DNA of 64,000 nt, from positions 62,001 through 126,000 of IMG/VR virus record IMGVR_UViG_3300049434_000014. One strand, written 5' to 3'. The DNA comes from a virus. Made by a program: the position numbers and the translations under genes. The notes beneath the pieces are model-generated. The model ran no database searches, was not told where the DNA came from, and saw only the letters and a program-made list of their open reading frames with translations. Of this stretch, positions 8,440 through 15,130 are shown piece by piece. The first letter of the stretch is position 1, and every line of letters begins with the position of its first letter.

Positions 8440-8598
8440 ATGATCGACACCAAGGTTGCCGTTCCCGCGCTGGTAGCGGTGCTCACTCACGAGGATCGTG
8501 TGAAGGCGCTGCGTCAGGACTGTGGTCGGATCGCTACCTGGATGGTCGTGTCGGGTGTGCTGGCCGCGCTGCTTCTGCTCGTGAGTGTGTTGGTCTGA
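8440..8598 (+). CDS. Small single-helix membrane protein
   Basis: 52 residues from ATG 8440, preceded by CAAGGAG. The N-terminal half is polar and helical (LTHEDRVKALRQDCGR), the C-terminal half is one membrane helix ending LLVSVLV. Its own promoter lies upstream. Codons end in C/G more than in flanking genes. Function unknown. Confidence 0.6.
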   Translation: MIDTKVAVPALVAVLTHEDRVKALRQDCGRIATWMVVSGVLAALLLLVSVLV

Positions 8599-8617
8599 AA
8601 GTTCCGGGTAGGACTGT

Positions 8618-8646
8618 GTAACGTTTGCAAGGTCTGGTACGATATA
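8618..8646 (+). promoter_or_regulatory. GTAACG-N17-GATATA promoter
   Basis: GTAACG 8618-8623 and GATATA 8641-8646, followed by CCTAGTGTAAGG, which recurs at several of these promoters. A GGGTAGGAC motif sits about 13 nt upstream. Leader with AAGGGAG precedes ATG 8688. Confidence 0.7.
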
Positions 8647-8687
8647 CCTAGTGTAAGGCTCAATTCACCCGGTTAAGGGAGATCGAA

Positions 8688-8912
8688 ATGTTCTCAACGT
8701 TGCAGGTTGTGGTTCCTGACGAGATGCGCGAGACGGTTGAGGCTGTGTTGGCTGAGGTCAACGCTGATGCGCCTGCTCCGTGCCTTTCGATCTCTGAGAC
8801 GGACGCCGGGTTCGACGTGCGCGCTGAGCTGGCTGATGTGGCCGCTGTGCGGTCTGCGTTGCAGTACATCGGCGGTCGGGTGTCTGCGGGCTGGCGTCGG
8901 GTGGAGTTCTAA
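8688..8912 (+). CDS. Unrecognised 74-residue acidic protein
   Basis: MFSTLQVVVPDEMRETVEAVLAEV.. gives a beta strand, a helix, two strands and a final helix with an RR-containing end. The pattern resembles a small ferredoxin-like fold. Single-gene unit with its own promoter and leader. Function unknown. Confidence 0.6.
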   Translation: MFSTLQVVVPDEMRETVEAVLAEVNADAPAPCLSISETDAGFDVRAELADVAAVRSALQYIGGRVSAGWRRVEF

Positions 8913-8929
8913 ACTTCTTCTGAAAGCTT

Positions 8930-8958
8930 GTAACGTTTGCGATGTGTGGTACGATACA
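8930..8958 (+). promoter_or_regulatory. GTAACG-N17-GATACA promoter
   Basis: GTAACG 8930-8935 and GATACA 8953-8958, with CCTAGTGTAAGG after it. It drives a 140-nt structured leader before ATG 9109, the longest leader of the class. Confidence 0.7.
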
Positions 8959-8986
8959 CCTAGTGTAAGGCACCGAACAACCGCAA

Positions 8987-9042
8987 GGCAGAGCGTCCGG
9001 GCGGTTGGAGGTGGTGGGAATTGTTCGGCAGAGCGTCCGGGC
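8987..9042 (+). repeat. Direct repeat and hairpin in a long 5' leader
   Basis: GGCAGAGCGTCCGGGC occurs at 8987-9002 and again at 9027-9042, a 40-nt period. Between and after the copies, GAGGTGG (about 9008) can pair with CCACCTC (about 9050). Nothing else in the promoter class has a leader like this, so it may be a regulatory RNA or a structured 5' UTR. Confidence 0.5.
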
Positions 9043-9108
9043 TGGCCTTCCACCTCATCGGTGCCGACATCTAGACATCGATCTTGACATCCGGTAAAGG
9101 AGCAGGTC

Positions 9109-9261
9109 ATGGTTGCGGTTCGCTACAAGGATTGGTCAAAAGATCTCCCCGTGACCCGCGAGAAGGAGTTCAAGTCTGAGCGTGCGTTCCAGTCTTGGCT
9201 GACCAGGGTCGCCGAGCGGGGCAACGTTGAGGTGTTGGCCACGTGCCGTGAGGGTGCGTGA
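9109..9261 (+). CDS. Unrecognised 50-residue basic protein
   Basis: ATG 9109 lies 7 nt after AGGAGCAGG. The sequence begins MVAVRYKDWSKDLPV and is rich in Lys/Arg and Glu with one central helix. Stop TGA overlaps the next ATG (TGATG). Function unknown. Confidence 0.55.
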   Translation: MVAVRYKDWSKDLPVTREKEFKSERAFQSWLTRVAERGNVEVLATCREGA

Positions 9262-9464
9262 TGCGGGCGCTGTGGGGTGTGCTGGTCGAGTTGTTCTGCT
9301 TGCTGTGGGGTGTGTTCGTAGCGGTGGCGTTTCTTGCTGTGGGCCTGCTCATCGTGGGTGTGACGTCGGGTGAGCTGACGGTGGTGCTGCTCAGTGTGCT
9401 GGCCGTGATCTTCGTTGGGTTCGTGGCGTGGTGTGTGCGGTTGTTGTTTACGGATAGTGTGTAA
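9261..9464 (+). CDS. Small two-helix membrane protein
   Basis: 67 residues from ATG 9261. Two long hydrophobic helices (about residues 4-32 and 38-60) separated by SGEL, with almost no soluble part. Holin-like in size, but there is no lysis context here. Coupled to the upstream gene by a 1-nt overlap. Confidence 0.6.
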   Translation: MRALWGVLVELFCLLWGVFVAVAFLAVGLLIVGVTSGELTVVLLSVLAVIFVGFVAWCVRLLFTDSV

Positions 9465-9489
9465 CGTTCCTGGCCCCACGAGCGATATA
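9461..9489 (+). promoter_or_regulatory. GTAACG-N17-GATATA promoter
   Basis: GTAACG 9461-9466 overlaps the stop codon of the 9261 gene. GATATA is at 9484-9489. GACGGAGG leader precedes ATG 9529. Confidence 0.7.
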
Positions 9490-9528
9490 CTGTATGTAAG
9501 CGAACAACAACTTAGACGGAGGCACCAA

Positions 9529-9729
9529 ATGGGCACCACGAAGTGGATCGACGCAAGCAAGCTCACCGCTGGTGCTGAGGTCTACATCAAGCCAGGCTTC
9601 GATACCTACAAGGTGGGTGTGGCGTTCGTGGCGGGTCCGGTCTCTGACGATGGCACGCTGCCGGTGACCTTCGAGGGTAGCGGTCGGGTGGCGTGGGTGC
9701 CGCTGCGATCGGTGTCTGAAAGCCTGTAA
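9529..9729 (+). CDS. Unrecognised 66-residue beta-rich protein
   Basis: ATG 9529 follows GGAGGCACCAA. WIDASKLTAGAEVYIKPG and VGVAFVAGPVSDDGTLPVTFEGSGRVAWVPLRSV suggest a small SH3-like barrel. Codons are C/G-ending compared with neighbouring blocks. Function unknown. Confidence 0.6.
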   Translation: MGTTKWIDASKLTAGAEVYIKPGFDTYKVGVAFVAGPVSDDGTLPVTFEGSGRVAWVPLRSVSESL

Positions 9730-9754
9730 CGTTTTCGATGTATGGTACGATATA
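9726..9754 (+). promoter_or_regulatory. GTAACG-N17-GATATA promoter
   Basis: GTAACG 9726-9731 overlaps the preceding stop codon. GATATA 9749-9754 is followed by CCTAGTGTAAGG. Leader with AAGGGAG before ATG 9797. Confidence 0.7.
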
Positions 9755-9796
9755 CCTAGTGTAAGGCAGTCAACCACCCGATCAAGGGAGCTGGTC

Positions 9797-9973
9797 ATGG
9801 ATCCGATTCGCGAGTTCGATCGCACCGAGCGAGTGTTCACGGGACGCTGGTATGTGCTGGTCAAGGTCTATGGGCCTGCGGGTGACTGCACTGAGGTCGA
9901 CTCCGAGACGGGCGGTCCGGGTCTGCGCTATTCGGTGATGAAGCAGTACGTGCCAGCTTCGATGTGTGTCTGA
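9797..9973 (+). CDS. Unrecognised 58-residue protein
   Basis: MDPIREFDRTERVFTGRWYVLV begins the protein, and GDCTEVDSETGGPGLRYSV follows. The strand pattern resembles the 9529 and 10069 products (short beta-rich proteins behind the same promoter), so the three may be diverged copies. Function unknown. Confidence 0.55.
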   Translation: MDPIREFDRTERVFTGRWYVLVKVYGPAGDCTEVDSETGGPGLRYSVMKQYVPASMCV

Positions 9974-9991
9974 AAGATCTTCAACGAGCCT

Positions 9992-10020
9992 GTAACGTTT
10001 GATCCACTCCGAGCGATATA
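9992..10020 (+). promoter_or_regulatory. GTAACG-N17-GATATA promoter
   Basis: GTAACG 9992-9997 and GATATA 10015-10020. A leader of about 45 nt with AAGGGAGCTGGTC, nearly identical to the leader of the 9797 gene, precedes ATG 10069. Confidence 0.7.
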
Positions 10021-10068
10021 CCTAATGTAAGGCACACACGCACTACCCAATCAAGGGAGCTGGTCATC

Positions 10069-10242
10069 ATGGCACGCGAGGTCGACACTTTCGAGTTCCG
10101 CACTTCCCACTGGACCGAGCCTCGCGGGCGTGGTAGCTGGATCTTCGAGAACAAAGACTCCGGTGAAGAGGTCACCTTGCAGGGTCCGTACTCGAGGGTG
10201 GTTCGTCAGCTTCCTGCGGGTAGTTGGAAGGTCCTTCCGTAG
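10069..10242 (+). CDS. Unrecognised 57-residue protein
   Basis: MAREVDTFEFRTSHWTEPRG.. then GSWIFENKDSGEEVTLQGPYSRVVRQLP. Beta-rich and basic toward the C-terminus. A terminator follows at 10259. Function unknown. Confidence 0.55.
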   Translation: MAREVDTFEFRTSHWTEPRGRGSWIFENKDSGEEVTLQGPYSRVVRQLPAGSWKVLP

Positions 10243-10258
10243 TTCACTAGTTCGCTCT

Positions 10259-10290
10259 GAGACCGGTTTCCGCAGGTGGGAGCCGGTCTC
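10259..10290 (+). terminator. Hairpin terminator
   Basis: GAGACCGG at 10259-10266 pairs with CCGGTCTC at 10283-10290. Only a weak T run (TTGCGTT) follows, so termination may be partial. The same stem sequence is reused in the terminator at 10972. Confidence 0.6.
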
Positions 10291-10309
10291 TTGCGTTGGG
10301 TAGGACTAT

Positions 10310-10338
10310 GTAACGTTTGCGAGGTATGGTACGATATA
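10310..10338 (+). promoter_or_regulatory. GTAACG-N17-GATATA promoter
   Basis: GTAACG 10310-10315 and GATATA 10333-10338, 20 nt after a terminator and directly after a GGGTAGGAC motif. Leader with ACGGAGGG before ATG 10377. Confidence 0.7.
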
Positions 10339-10376
10339 CATGATGTAAGCGAACGTACGAATTGACGGAGGGCGTC

Positions 10377-10628
10377 ATGGCTCAGCGTAAGTACCGCAAG
10401 GGTGATCGGATTCAGTTTCTGAGCAACGGTGTGCTCGGTCAGGTGGTGCGCAATATGGGGCCTGCTGTCAATACTCGTACTGGCAATGATGTGATTGAGT
10501 GGCGCGAGGTGCTGCCTGACGGTGCTGGTGGGGAACGTTTGGGCGCGGTGTGTGTCCACGACGCGGAGAAGCTTTGGCTGGTCATGGCGGCTGTCTCAGC
10601 GTTTCCCAAGCCGGGTGTGTTGAGGTAG
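10377..10628 (+). CDS. Small SH3-like protein
   Basis: 83 residues from ATG 10377. KYRKGDRIQFLSNGVLGQVVRNMGP, ..DVIEWREVLPDG and DAEKLWLV have the strand spac­ing of small barrel proteins of the KOW/YopX sort. Could bind nucleic acid, but no motif proves it. Ends immediately at the next promoter. Confidence 0.55.
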   Translation: MAQRKYRKGDRIQFLSNGVLGQVVRNMGPAVNTRTGNDVIEWREVLPDGAGGERLGAVCVHDAEKLWLVMAAVSAFPKPGVLR

Positions 10629-10656
10629 TAACGTTTGCATGGTTCACTACGATATA
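10628..10656 (+). promoter_or_regulatory. GTAACG-N17-GATATA promoter
   Basis: GTAACG 10628-10633 overlaps the preceding stop codon. GATATA 10651-10656 is followed by CCTAGTGTCAGG. Leader with CAGGAGG before ATG 10703. Confidence 0.7.
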
Positions 10657-10702
10657 CCTAGTGTCAGGCAGTGCACGGGGTTCAACCCAGGAGGTCATGG
10701 TC

Positions 10703-10951
10703 ATGAAGTTTACTCACCCGGTTCTTGTTCTCACAGCCCTCGAGCTGGCGCGTCGTGAGCCCACTCAGGATGAGGTTCCCCCGAGCCTGACGGTGACGAT
10801 GTCTGAGTTGGATCGGGCTGGCCTGGCTGAGTACGTCATGCAGCGTCGTGGTCGGGTGTCTCGCACACGGGTGCGTTTGACTGAGACTGGTCTTGCTCGC
10901 CTGCGTAGGGCTCGGAGGATGGCTCAGGAAGTCGCTGCTGAGGATGTGTAA
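10703..10951 (+). CDS. Winged-helix-like small protein, family A
   Basis: 82 residues. ATG 10703 is preferred over 10697 because GGAGG lies 8 nt upstream. ALELARREPTQDE gives a first helix, SELDRAGLAEYVMQRRGRVSRTRV a recognition helix and wing, then VRLTETGLARLRRARR. The ending 'LTxxG + basic helix' is shared with the products at 15334, 17790, 18154 and 18987. Probable DNA-binding regulator. Target unknown. Confidence 0.55.
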   Translation: MKFTHPVLVLTALELARREPTQDEVPPSLTVTMSELDRAGLAEYVMQRRGRVSRTRVRLTETGLARLRRARRMAQEVAAEDV

Positions 10952-10971
10952 CGTTTCGTAGGCAAGTACGG

Positions 10972-11001
10972 AGACCGGTCTCTCACAGGGCCGGTCTTTT
11001 T
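10972..11001 (+). terminator. Rho-independent terminator
   Basis: AGACCGG 10972-10978 pairs with CCGGTCT 10991-10997 and is followed by TTTT. A decayed GTAACG box at about 10948 lacks a partner -10 sequence. Confidence 0.75.
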
Positions 11002-11015
11002 GCTTGCAGGATCGA

Positions 11016-11044
11016 GTAACGTTTGCATGGTCCGGTACGATATA
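11016..11044 (+). promoter_or_regulatory. GTAACG-N17-GATATA promoter, leaderless
   Basis: GTAACG 11016-11021 and GATATA 11039-11044. ATG 11051 follows after 6 nt (ACCATT), too close for a ribosome site. Confidence 0.7.
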
Positions 11045-11050
11045 ACCATT

Positions 11051-11278
11051 ATGAAGAACGTGATCGTGGCCGCGTTGCTGGTGCTCTCAGGGCTTGCCTG
11101 CCCGCTAGCCCAGGCTGTGGGTTCTGACGTCGTGGTGGGGCACACAGCGGCTCTCTCGGTGCCGTTCATCCCGATCCTGGTGCGGGGCGGTGAGGGTTGC
11201 AGCGAGGAGCCTTCTGCGGATGGCACGACGGAGCGGATCTGCGGTGTGTTGGTAGCGGACTTGATCGAGTCTGTCTGA
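11051..11278 (+). CDS. Small secreted protein
   Basis: 75 residues. MKNVIVAALLVLSGLACPLAQAVG is a typical signal peptide with a likely cut after AQA. The mature part is about 52 residues with two cysteines (EGCSEEP.. and RICGV), which could form a disulphide. Leaderless promoter. Exported phage proteins of this size may alter the cell envelope, but the function is unknown. Confidence 0.65.
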   Translation: MKNVIVAALLVLSGLACPLAQAVGSDVVVGHTAALSVPFIPILVRGGEGCSEEPSADGTTERICGVLVADLIESV

Positions 11279-11314
11279 CTCGGTAGGACTCATTAACGAG
11301 TAAGGAGCGCGAAG

Positions 11315-11542
11315 ATGGCGGGTAAGGGCAAGTCAAGTACCGTATGTCAGGTTAATGGGATCACAAGCTTCTATGTCGAGTCTTTGCAGTCTGTTACGGC
11401 TATTGCTACGCAGCAAGGGAATACTGCTTCAGCTCAGGCTGCGGGCGATAAGCGGCGTGCTTTGATCCTTGCTGAGGAACTCTACGTGCGGGCTTTGCAG
11501 GATGCGGAGTATCTAGTCGAGTTGTATGGCGATCTTCTGTAG
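11315..11542 (+). CDS. Unrecognised 75-residue helical protein
   Basis: ATG 11315 follows TAAGGAGCGCGAAG. After a short beta hairpin (STVCQVNGITSFYV) the rest is alpha-helical (LQSVTAIATQQGNTASAQAAG, then ALILAEELYVRALQDAEYLVELYG). Function unknown. Confidence 0.6.
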   Translation: MAGKGKSSTVCQVNGITSFYVESLQSVTAIATQQGNTASAQAAGDKRRALILAEELYVRALQDAEYLVELYGDLL

Positions 11543-11579
11543 TTCGGACTTGCGGTTAGACGAGTCTTCTGATTAGGCT

Positions 11580-11599
11580 AAGCAGCGCCATCGCTGCTT
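11580..11599 (+). terminator. Hairpin between genes
   Basis: AAGCAGCG 11580-11587 pairs with CGCTGCTT 11592-11599 with a 4-nt loop. No T run, so this may be an attenuating or processing hairpin rather than a full terminator. Confidence 0.45.
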
Positions 11600-11642
11600 G
11601 GCAGGCTTTCGATCAACAGGGCCACTGAGCAAGGAGTTTCTT

Positions 11643-11882
11643 ATGATGGCCAACAAGGTCTTGCTTACCGCCTATGGACGTGAGGCACGGCGCCATATTG
11701 TGTTTGTCATCATCGTGGTGACGATCCAGGTGTTGGTCTCTATGGTCGTCTTTGTGGCTACGTTCCCTCTGGGCGCGGTGCATTGGTGGGCGCTCGTAGC
11801 GTGGGCTTTGTCGTTTGCTAATGGGCTTCTGCTGATTCGATATGTGCGTCAGGGTCTGCTAGGGAGGGGTGAACAGAAATGA
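11643..11882 (+). CDS. Small membrane protein
   Basis: 79 residues. ATG 11643 lies 7 nt after AAGGAG. Two hydrophobic helices at about residues 18-42 and 48-68, with a basic N-terminus. Stop overlaps the next ATG by 4 nt. Confidence 0.6.
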   Translation: MMANKVLLTAYGREARRHIVFVIIVVTIQVLVSMVVFVATFPLGAVHWWALVAWALSFANGLLLIRYVRQGLLGRGEQK

Positions 11883-12070
11883 TGCCTCAGTATGGCGGCC
11901 TTCCTGTGGTGTTGATTCATTTCGGGCTTGATTATGCACCGTGGCTTACGTTGTGTACGGGTACGGAGTTCGTCACCCCTCGTATGGGTGGGTTTAGCGG
12001 GGAGTATTCGCAGGTCACTTGCCCGTTGTGTCAATACTTCGCGGTGCAGGGCGCTGCTGTGGCTGGGTAG
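11879..12070 (+). CDS. Small cysteine-containing protein
   Basis: 63 residues. DYAPWLTLCTG and TCPLCQYFAVQ place three cysteines in a pattern seen in many actinophage small zinc proteins. Coupled to the 11643 gene. Function unknown. Confidence 0.55.
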   Translation: MMPQYGGLPVVLIHFGLDYAPWLTLCTGTEFVTPRMGGFSGEYSQVTCPLCQYFAVQGAAVAG

Positions 12071-12073
12071 TAC
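12065..12073 (+). promoter_or_regulatory. Start-associated motif GGGTAGTAC
   Basis: TAGTAC ends 5 nt before ATG 12079. The stretch has no Shine-Dalgarno match. The 15-nt sequence is repeated exactly at 12309. Confidence 0.6.
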
Positions 12074-12078
12074 CGGGT

Positions 12079-12306
12079 ATGGTGACTTCACATAAGTCTT
12101 TAGAAGAGCGTACCGTTATTGAGGTACGTAGTGCATTGATGGATGCGCTGATATCAACCGATCCTCTGCGGGTCGTTTCTCCTGAGGGGCTTCCTGAGCG
12201 GATCGTTGAGCTGCGAGTTTCTTTGATTAGGAAGATCTCTGATGCTCATGCTGTCGCGCAGCTTCTGGAGACGGAGTATGCGAGGGAGCATCTGCGTCGT
12301 CGCTAG
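12079..12306 (+). CDS. Unrecognised 75-residue helical protein
   Basis: ATG 12079 is set by the start-associated motif. Entirely helical and charged (ERTVIEVRSALMDAL, ERIVELRVSLIRKISDAHAVAQLLETEY, basic end LRRR). Function unknown. Confidence 0.6.
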   Translation: MVTSHKSLEERTVIEVRSALMDALISTDPLRVVSPEGLPERIVELRVSLIRKISDAHAVAQLLETEYAREHLRRR

Positions 12307-12308
12307 TT

Positions 12309-12317
12309 GGGTAGTAC
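12309..12317 (+). promoter_or_regulatory. Start-associated motif GGGTAGTAC
   Basis: TAGTAC ends 5 nt before ATG 12323. Identical to the copy at 12065 including the CGGGT spacer. Confidence 0.6.
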
Positions 12318-12322
12318 CGGGT

Positions 12323-13393
12323 ATGACAGCACCCCGTGTTACTAAGCTTGCGGATCGTAGAGTGAAGATTGAGGGTTCCTACGATGATGTTTTCGCTACC
12401 CTCTCCCAGATGCATAATGATGGTGTCCTTGAGCGTGTGGTGCGTAGGGATGCGGATCGTACGAGTGATTATGCGGTTGCTCTGGCTGAGCTTCGTAGCC
12501 TTGAGCCTGCCCCTCCTGCAGCGGCCCCAGCCTCTGAGCGCCCTTCTGCCAGTACCCCTAAGCAATCACGCATCCGGTGGCCGTCTGTGGGCACGGTGCG
12601 TGTCCTGGGCCTGTGTGCGGGGATCCTCGTGGCTTCCGGGTTAGCGATTCTGGCGGCTTATGGTGTGGTCTTGGCTGCGGAGTGGATATGGGCCACTATC
12701 TTGGCTCATGTGACGGGCATTGTTACGAGTGCGGTACTGGTTGGTCTTGTTGCGTGGGCTATGCGTAGCAAGCTTTCTTCTGCTATCAAGGGCAAGTCTT
12801 CTGGTCTTTACCACACGCCGGGGATCTCCACAGCCCTTCCTGTGACGGTGCTTGATAATAAGGTTGTCGCTGGTGAGCGCGATGAGGATCTTATTACTAC
12901 GACCAAGTACCATTGGTTGACTGGTAGGGTTAAGTCGGCCACTATTGTGGATGCTTCTGATGTGGTGCATACGGTGAAGGTTTCTCCTGTCTCTGGGCGT
13001 GTGAAGGCTTGTGTTCAGAAGCCCTCTGCTGAGGATGATCTCACTACACGGTGGATTGCCAAGATGCGGAATAAGCGTACGGGTCAGTCTATTGGTCGTT
13101 GGCGTGGTGGTTCGTATGATCTGATGGCTGATTCTATGTATGGTGGGTCGCTTGAGACTGCGGTGAACATGCATAGTGATGATCGTTGTGCTGTGGGTCA
13201 TCTGCTTGACCTTGATCAGCCTTATGAGGGTTCGTGGGGTCGTAACGGTAAGAAGCATCCGAGTATGGCCAAGGCTCGTGCGATGTATGGTGATAAGCTT
13301 CTTAAAGATGTCATTGGTATGAATGATCGTGGTGTTCCGTTGCGTAAGATTGCTGATCACGTGGAGCGTAAGACTAGGAAACGTGGTCGGTAA
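12323..13393 (+). CDS. Membrane-anchored protein of unknown function
   Basis: 356 residues from ATG 12323. Residues 1-60 are soluble and helical, 60-90 are a Pro/Ala linker, about 92-145 contain two membrane helices, and the remaining 200 residues form a soluble basic domain (KYHWLTGRVKSATIV.., TTRWIAKMRNKRTGQ, ..GVPLRKIADHVERKTRKRGR). The basic ending could contact nucleic acid at the membrane. No family recognised. A long gene for this region and the last before a 270-nt intergenic gap. Confidence 0.7.
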   Translation: MTAPRVTKLADRRVKIEGSYDDVFATLSQMHNDGVLERVVRRDADRTSDYAVALAELRSLEPAPPAAAPASERPSASTPKQSRIRWPSVGTVRVLGLCAGILVASGLAILAAYGVVLAAEWIWATILAHVTGIVTSAVLVGLVAWAMRSKLSSAIKGKSSGLYHTPGISTALPVTVLDNKVVAGERDEDLITTTKYHWLTGRVKSATIVDASDVVHTVKVSPVSGRVKACVQKPSAEDDLTTRWIAKMRNKRTGQSIGRWRGGSYDLMADSMYGGSLETAVNMHSDDRCAVGHLLDLDQPYEGSWGRNGKKHPSMAKARAMYGDKLLKDVIGMNDRGVPLRKIADHVERKTRKRGR

Positions 13394-13604
13394 GTACGGT
13401 GCAGATACGAGATACTTGCTCTCGGCTCCTGAATCTGCCCCCAGTGGAGTGTCTTCGGTTGATCTTTACGATGTCCGGTCTGTCCTCTGGAGTCCCATTC
13501 TCGAGGCCCAAATCCTCATATTTTATTTTTTATAATTTTTCTACGATGCAAAGGTCCACAGGGTGGGGTTTTTCTACCGGTCGGCTCGTAGATCCTGCAT
13601 CGCC
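13394..13604 (+). other. Non-coding gap with an AT-rich patch
   Basis: No convincing gene lies here. At about 13516-13540 there is a run of A and T only (ATTTTATTTTTTATAATTTT), the most AT-rich stretch in the window. It could be an unwinding element, a promoter UP region, or a spacer. No iterons or inverted repeats are evident around it. Confidence 0.4.
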
Positions 13605-13633
13605 TTGACAACCTTGCATCTAGCCTGTATGTT
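13605..13633 (+). promoter_or_regulatory. Sigma-70-type promoter TTGACA-N17-TATGTT
   Basis: TTGACA 13605-13610 and TATGTT 13628-13633 with 17-bp spacing. A leader with TAGGAGGAG precedes ATG 13667. Closest match to the vegetative consensus in the window. Confidence 0.75.
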
Positions 13634-13666
13634 GGTATTTCAAGCGTCAATCCGGTAGGAGGAGTC

Positions 13667-13942
13667 ATGAGGCCGAGGGGTGTGCATCCTGCGTTGCTGG
13701 CTAGTGCGTTGGAGATGACGTCTCCAGTGCAGTGTGGTCGGTGTGGTGGGATCTACGATTTGGGTACTGTTGAGATTGTGGATCGGTATTTGGATTGTTC
13801 TGCGTGGCGTGCTCCGTGTTGTAAGGCTTATGTGGATAGTCGTTGTGAGGATGCACCGGGTTGGACGTCTCAGATTGATTACGTGAAAATTGACAAAAGC
13901 GAGATTATGGATTCGGCGTTTATCTACATGTGGGATATCTGA
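13667..13942 (+). CDS. Small zinc-knuckle protein
   Basis: 91 residues. CGRCGG near residue 25, then DCSAW..PCCKAY and RCED give a Cys-rich zinc site. Strong GGAGGAG ribosome site. First gene behind the vegetative-type promoter. Function unknown. Confidence 0.6.
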   Translation: MRPRGVHPALLASALEMTSPVQCGRCGGIYDLGTVEIVDRYLDCSAWRAPCCKAYVDSRCEDAPGWTSQIDYVKIDKSEIMDSAFIYMWDI

Positions 13943-14142
13943 TGGTTGATCACGTGATGGGTTATCGTGCGGGTTCGGTTGGGTTGAGTCGGTTTGGGAT
14001 TCCTGATGTGTCTACGGCTCATTGGTATTGTTCGTGTGGTGGGTGGAAGGTTTACCGGTCGGAGAATGGTGTTCCGTTTCGGCCTACGGCTGAGAAGCGT
14101 TTTGCTACACATGTTGCACTAGCGGGTAGGACTGAGACATGA
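13942..14142 (+). CDS. Small zinc protein (CxCGGW type)
   Basis: 66 residues from ATG 13942, overlapping the previous stop (TGATG). HWYCSCGGWKVYRS followed by R....FATHVALAG is a small zinc module often seen in actinophages. Likely structural zinc only. Function unknown. Confidence 0.6.
   Translation: MVDHVMGYRAGSVGLSRFGIPDVSTAHWYCSCGGWKVYRSENGVPFRPTAEKRFATHVALAGRTET
14124..14132 (+). promoter_or_regulatory. Start-associated motif GGGTAGGAC
   Basis: TAGGAC ends 6 nt before ATG 14139 and lies inside the end of the preceding gene. Confidence 0.5.
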
Positions 14143-14462
14143 ACGGTGTTCGGTTGGATAGTGCTTCTGGCACGATGGAGATGACGTTTACTGTTGAGGA
14201 GGAGTTGGAGCGAGTTTATAACTGGTTTGATGCTTGTTATATTCAGGTTCAGACTGTTCTCTTGCGTTTTTCTTTACCGGCGATTCGATCGGGTGATTCT
14301 TGGGTTTGCGATACAGTCAGGGTGTACGGGATGAAGTTCGATGAGGGTGGTCGTCGGTTGAGTGGCGGGACGGTCATGTGGGAGGTTGCTACGGAGCGGT
14401 TTCGTCCTGAGTGGTTGCGAGCTTTGATTCTGAGTAGCTGTCCCGCACCTATCGTCGGGTAG
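14139..14462 (+). CDS. Unrecognised 107-residue protein
   Basis: Begins inside the previous gene (ATGA). MEMTFTVEEELERVYNWFDACYIQVQT forms strand then helix. The remainder alternates strands and ends with a Cys/Pro-rich tail. Function unknown. Confidence 0.6.
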   Translation: MNGVRLDSASGTMEMTFTVEEELERVYNWFDACYIQVQTVLLRFSLPAIRSGDSWVCDTVRVYGMKFDEGGRRLSGGTVMWEVATERFRPEWLRALILSSCPAPIVG

Positions 14463-14465
14463 GAC
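14457..14465 (+). promoter_or_regulatory. Start-associated motif GGGTAGGAC
   Basis: TAGGAC ends 5 nt before GTG 14471, overlapping the stop codon of the preceding gene. Confidence 0.5.
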
Positions 14466-14470
14466 TCGTC

Positions 14471-14662
14471 GTGACTATGCGCGGAGAGCCTTTCCGGGTT
14501 GGTCAGTGTTCGTGGTGTCGTGCGGTGTATCCGTTGTTTTTGTCTGAAGACTCACACGAGATGGTTATCATCAGACATCGTTCGCGGTATAATGATTTGG
14601 GGATCCTAGGTATCTGCCTAGGTCAGTTGCTACCTCCGTTAAAGGAAATTCGAGATGACTGA
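14471..14662 (+). CDS. Small CxxC protein
   Basis: 63 residues, GTG start set by the motif at 14457. GQCSWCRAVYPL gives a CxxC pair at about residue 12. C-terminus is hydrophobic then acidic. Function unknown. Confidence 0.5.
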   Translation: MTMRGEPFRVGQCSWCRAVYPLFLSEDSHEMVIIRHRSRYNDLGILGICLGQLLPPLKEIRDD

Positions 14663-15122
14663 TACGACGAACCGCTCTGTTATTGACGAGATGGTCTCGC
14701 ATGCTCGGCGGGCGAGGGATCTTGCGAAGCAAGCGGAGAAGTTGCTGGAGTACTTTGCTGATCATCGTGGTGTGAACGAGGATGTTGATCGTGCGGCTAA
14801 TTATGCGGTGGATGATTTGTCTGGTGCGATCGGTACGTTGAATGAGCTTTGTGCTCGGATGCCTGTGTCTTTGCCTGGTGAGTTTTTGCTTACGAATGCG
14901 CATAGGTTTATGTTGTCGATGGCTCGTGATGAGCGTTTGTGTCTTTATCGTGGACATCCTTCGTGGGTTGGTTATAGGTTGCGTGGTCGTGTACGAGAAG
15001 TTGGTTATATCTCTTTGACTGCGAGTCAGGTTGTGACGTATGAGGATTTGATTGATCATGGTTGGTTGTCGCGAGCAGATGATGGGCAGCCCTCGCGGGT
15101 GTTGAAAGATTCGAACGGGTAG
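14655..15122 (+). CDS. Unrecognised 155-residue protein
   Basis: ATG 14655 follows TTAAAGGAAATTCG. Residues 1-70 are helical and likely a coiled coil (HARRARDLAKQAEKLLEYF). The second half is beta-rich with a basic GYRLRGRVREVGYISL strand pair. Function unknown. Confidence 0.65.
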   Translation: MTDTTNRSVIDEMVSHARRARDLAKQAEKLLEYFADHRGVNEDVDRAANYAVDDLSGAIGTLNELCARMPVSLPGEFLLTNAHRFMLSMARDERLCLYRGHPSWVGYRLRGRVREVGYISLTASQVVTYEDLIDHGWLSRADDGQPSRVLKDSNG

Positions 15123-15125
15123 GAG
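15117..15125 (+). promoter_or_regulatory. Start-associated motif GGGTAGGAG
   Basis: TAGGAG ends 5 nt before ATG 15131. This spacing argues for ATG 15131 over the in-frame GTG 15125. Confidence 0.5.
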
Positions 15126-15130
15126 TGGTT

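Noticed and set aside
10945-10975. A twelfth GTAACG promoter at about 10948
   Set aside because: The matching GATATA box at 17 bp is absent (GAGACC), so it is probably a decayed copy.
12242-12322. Extended N-terminus for the membrane protein at 12323
   Set aside because: The extension overlaps the end of the previous gene, and the start-associated motif fixes ATG 12323.
13516-13540. AT-rich patch as replication origin
   Set aside because: No iterons, DnaA boxes or inverted repeats surround it. Noted as a feature without a functional call.
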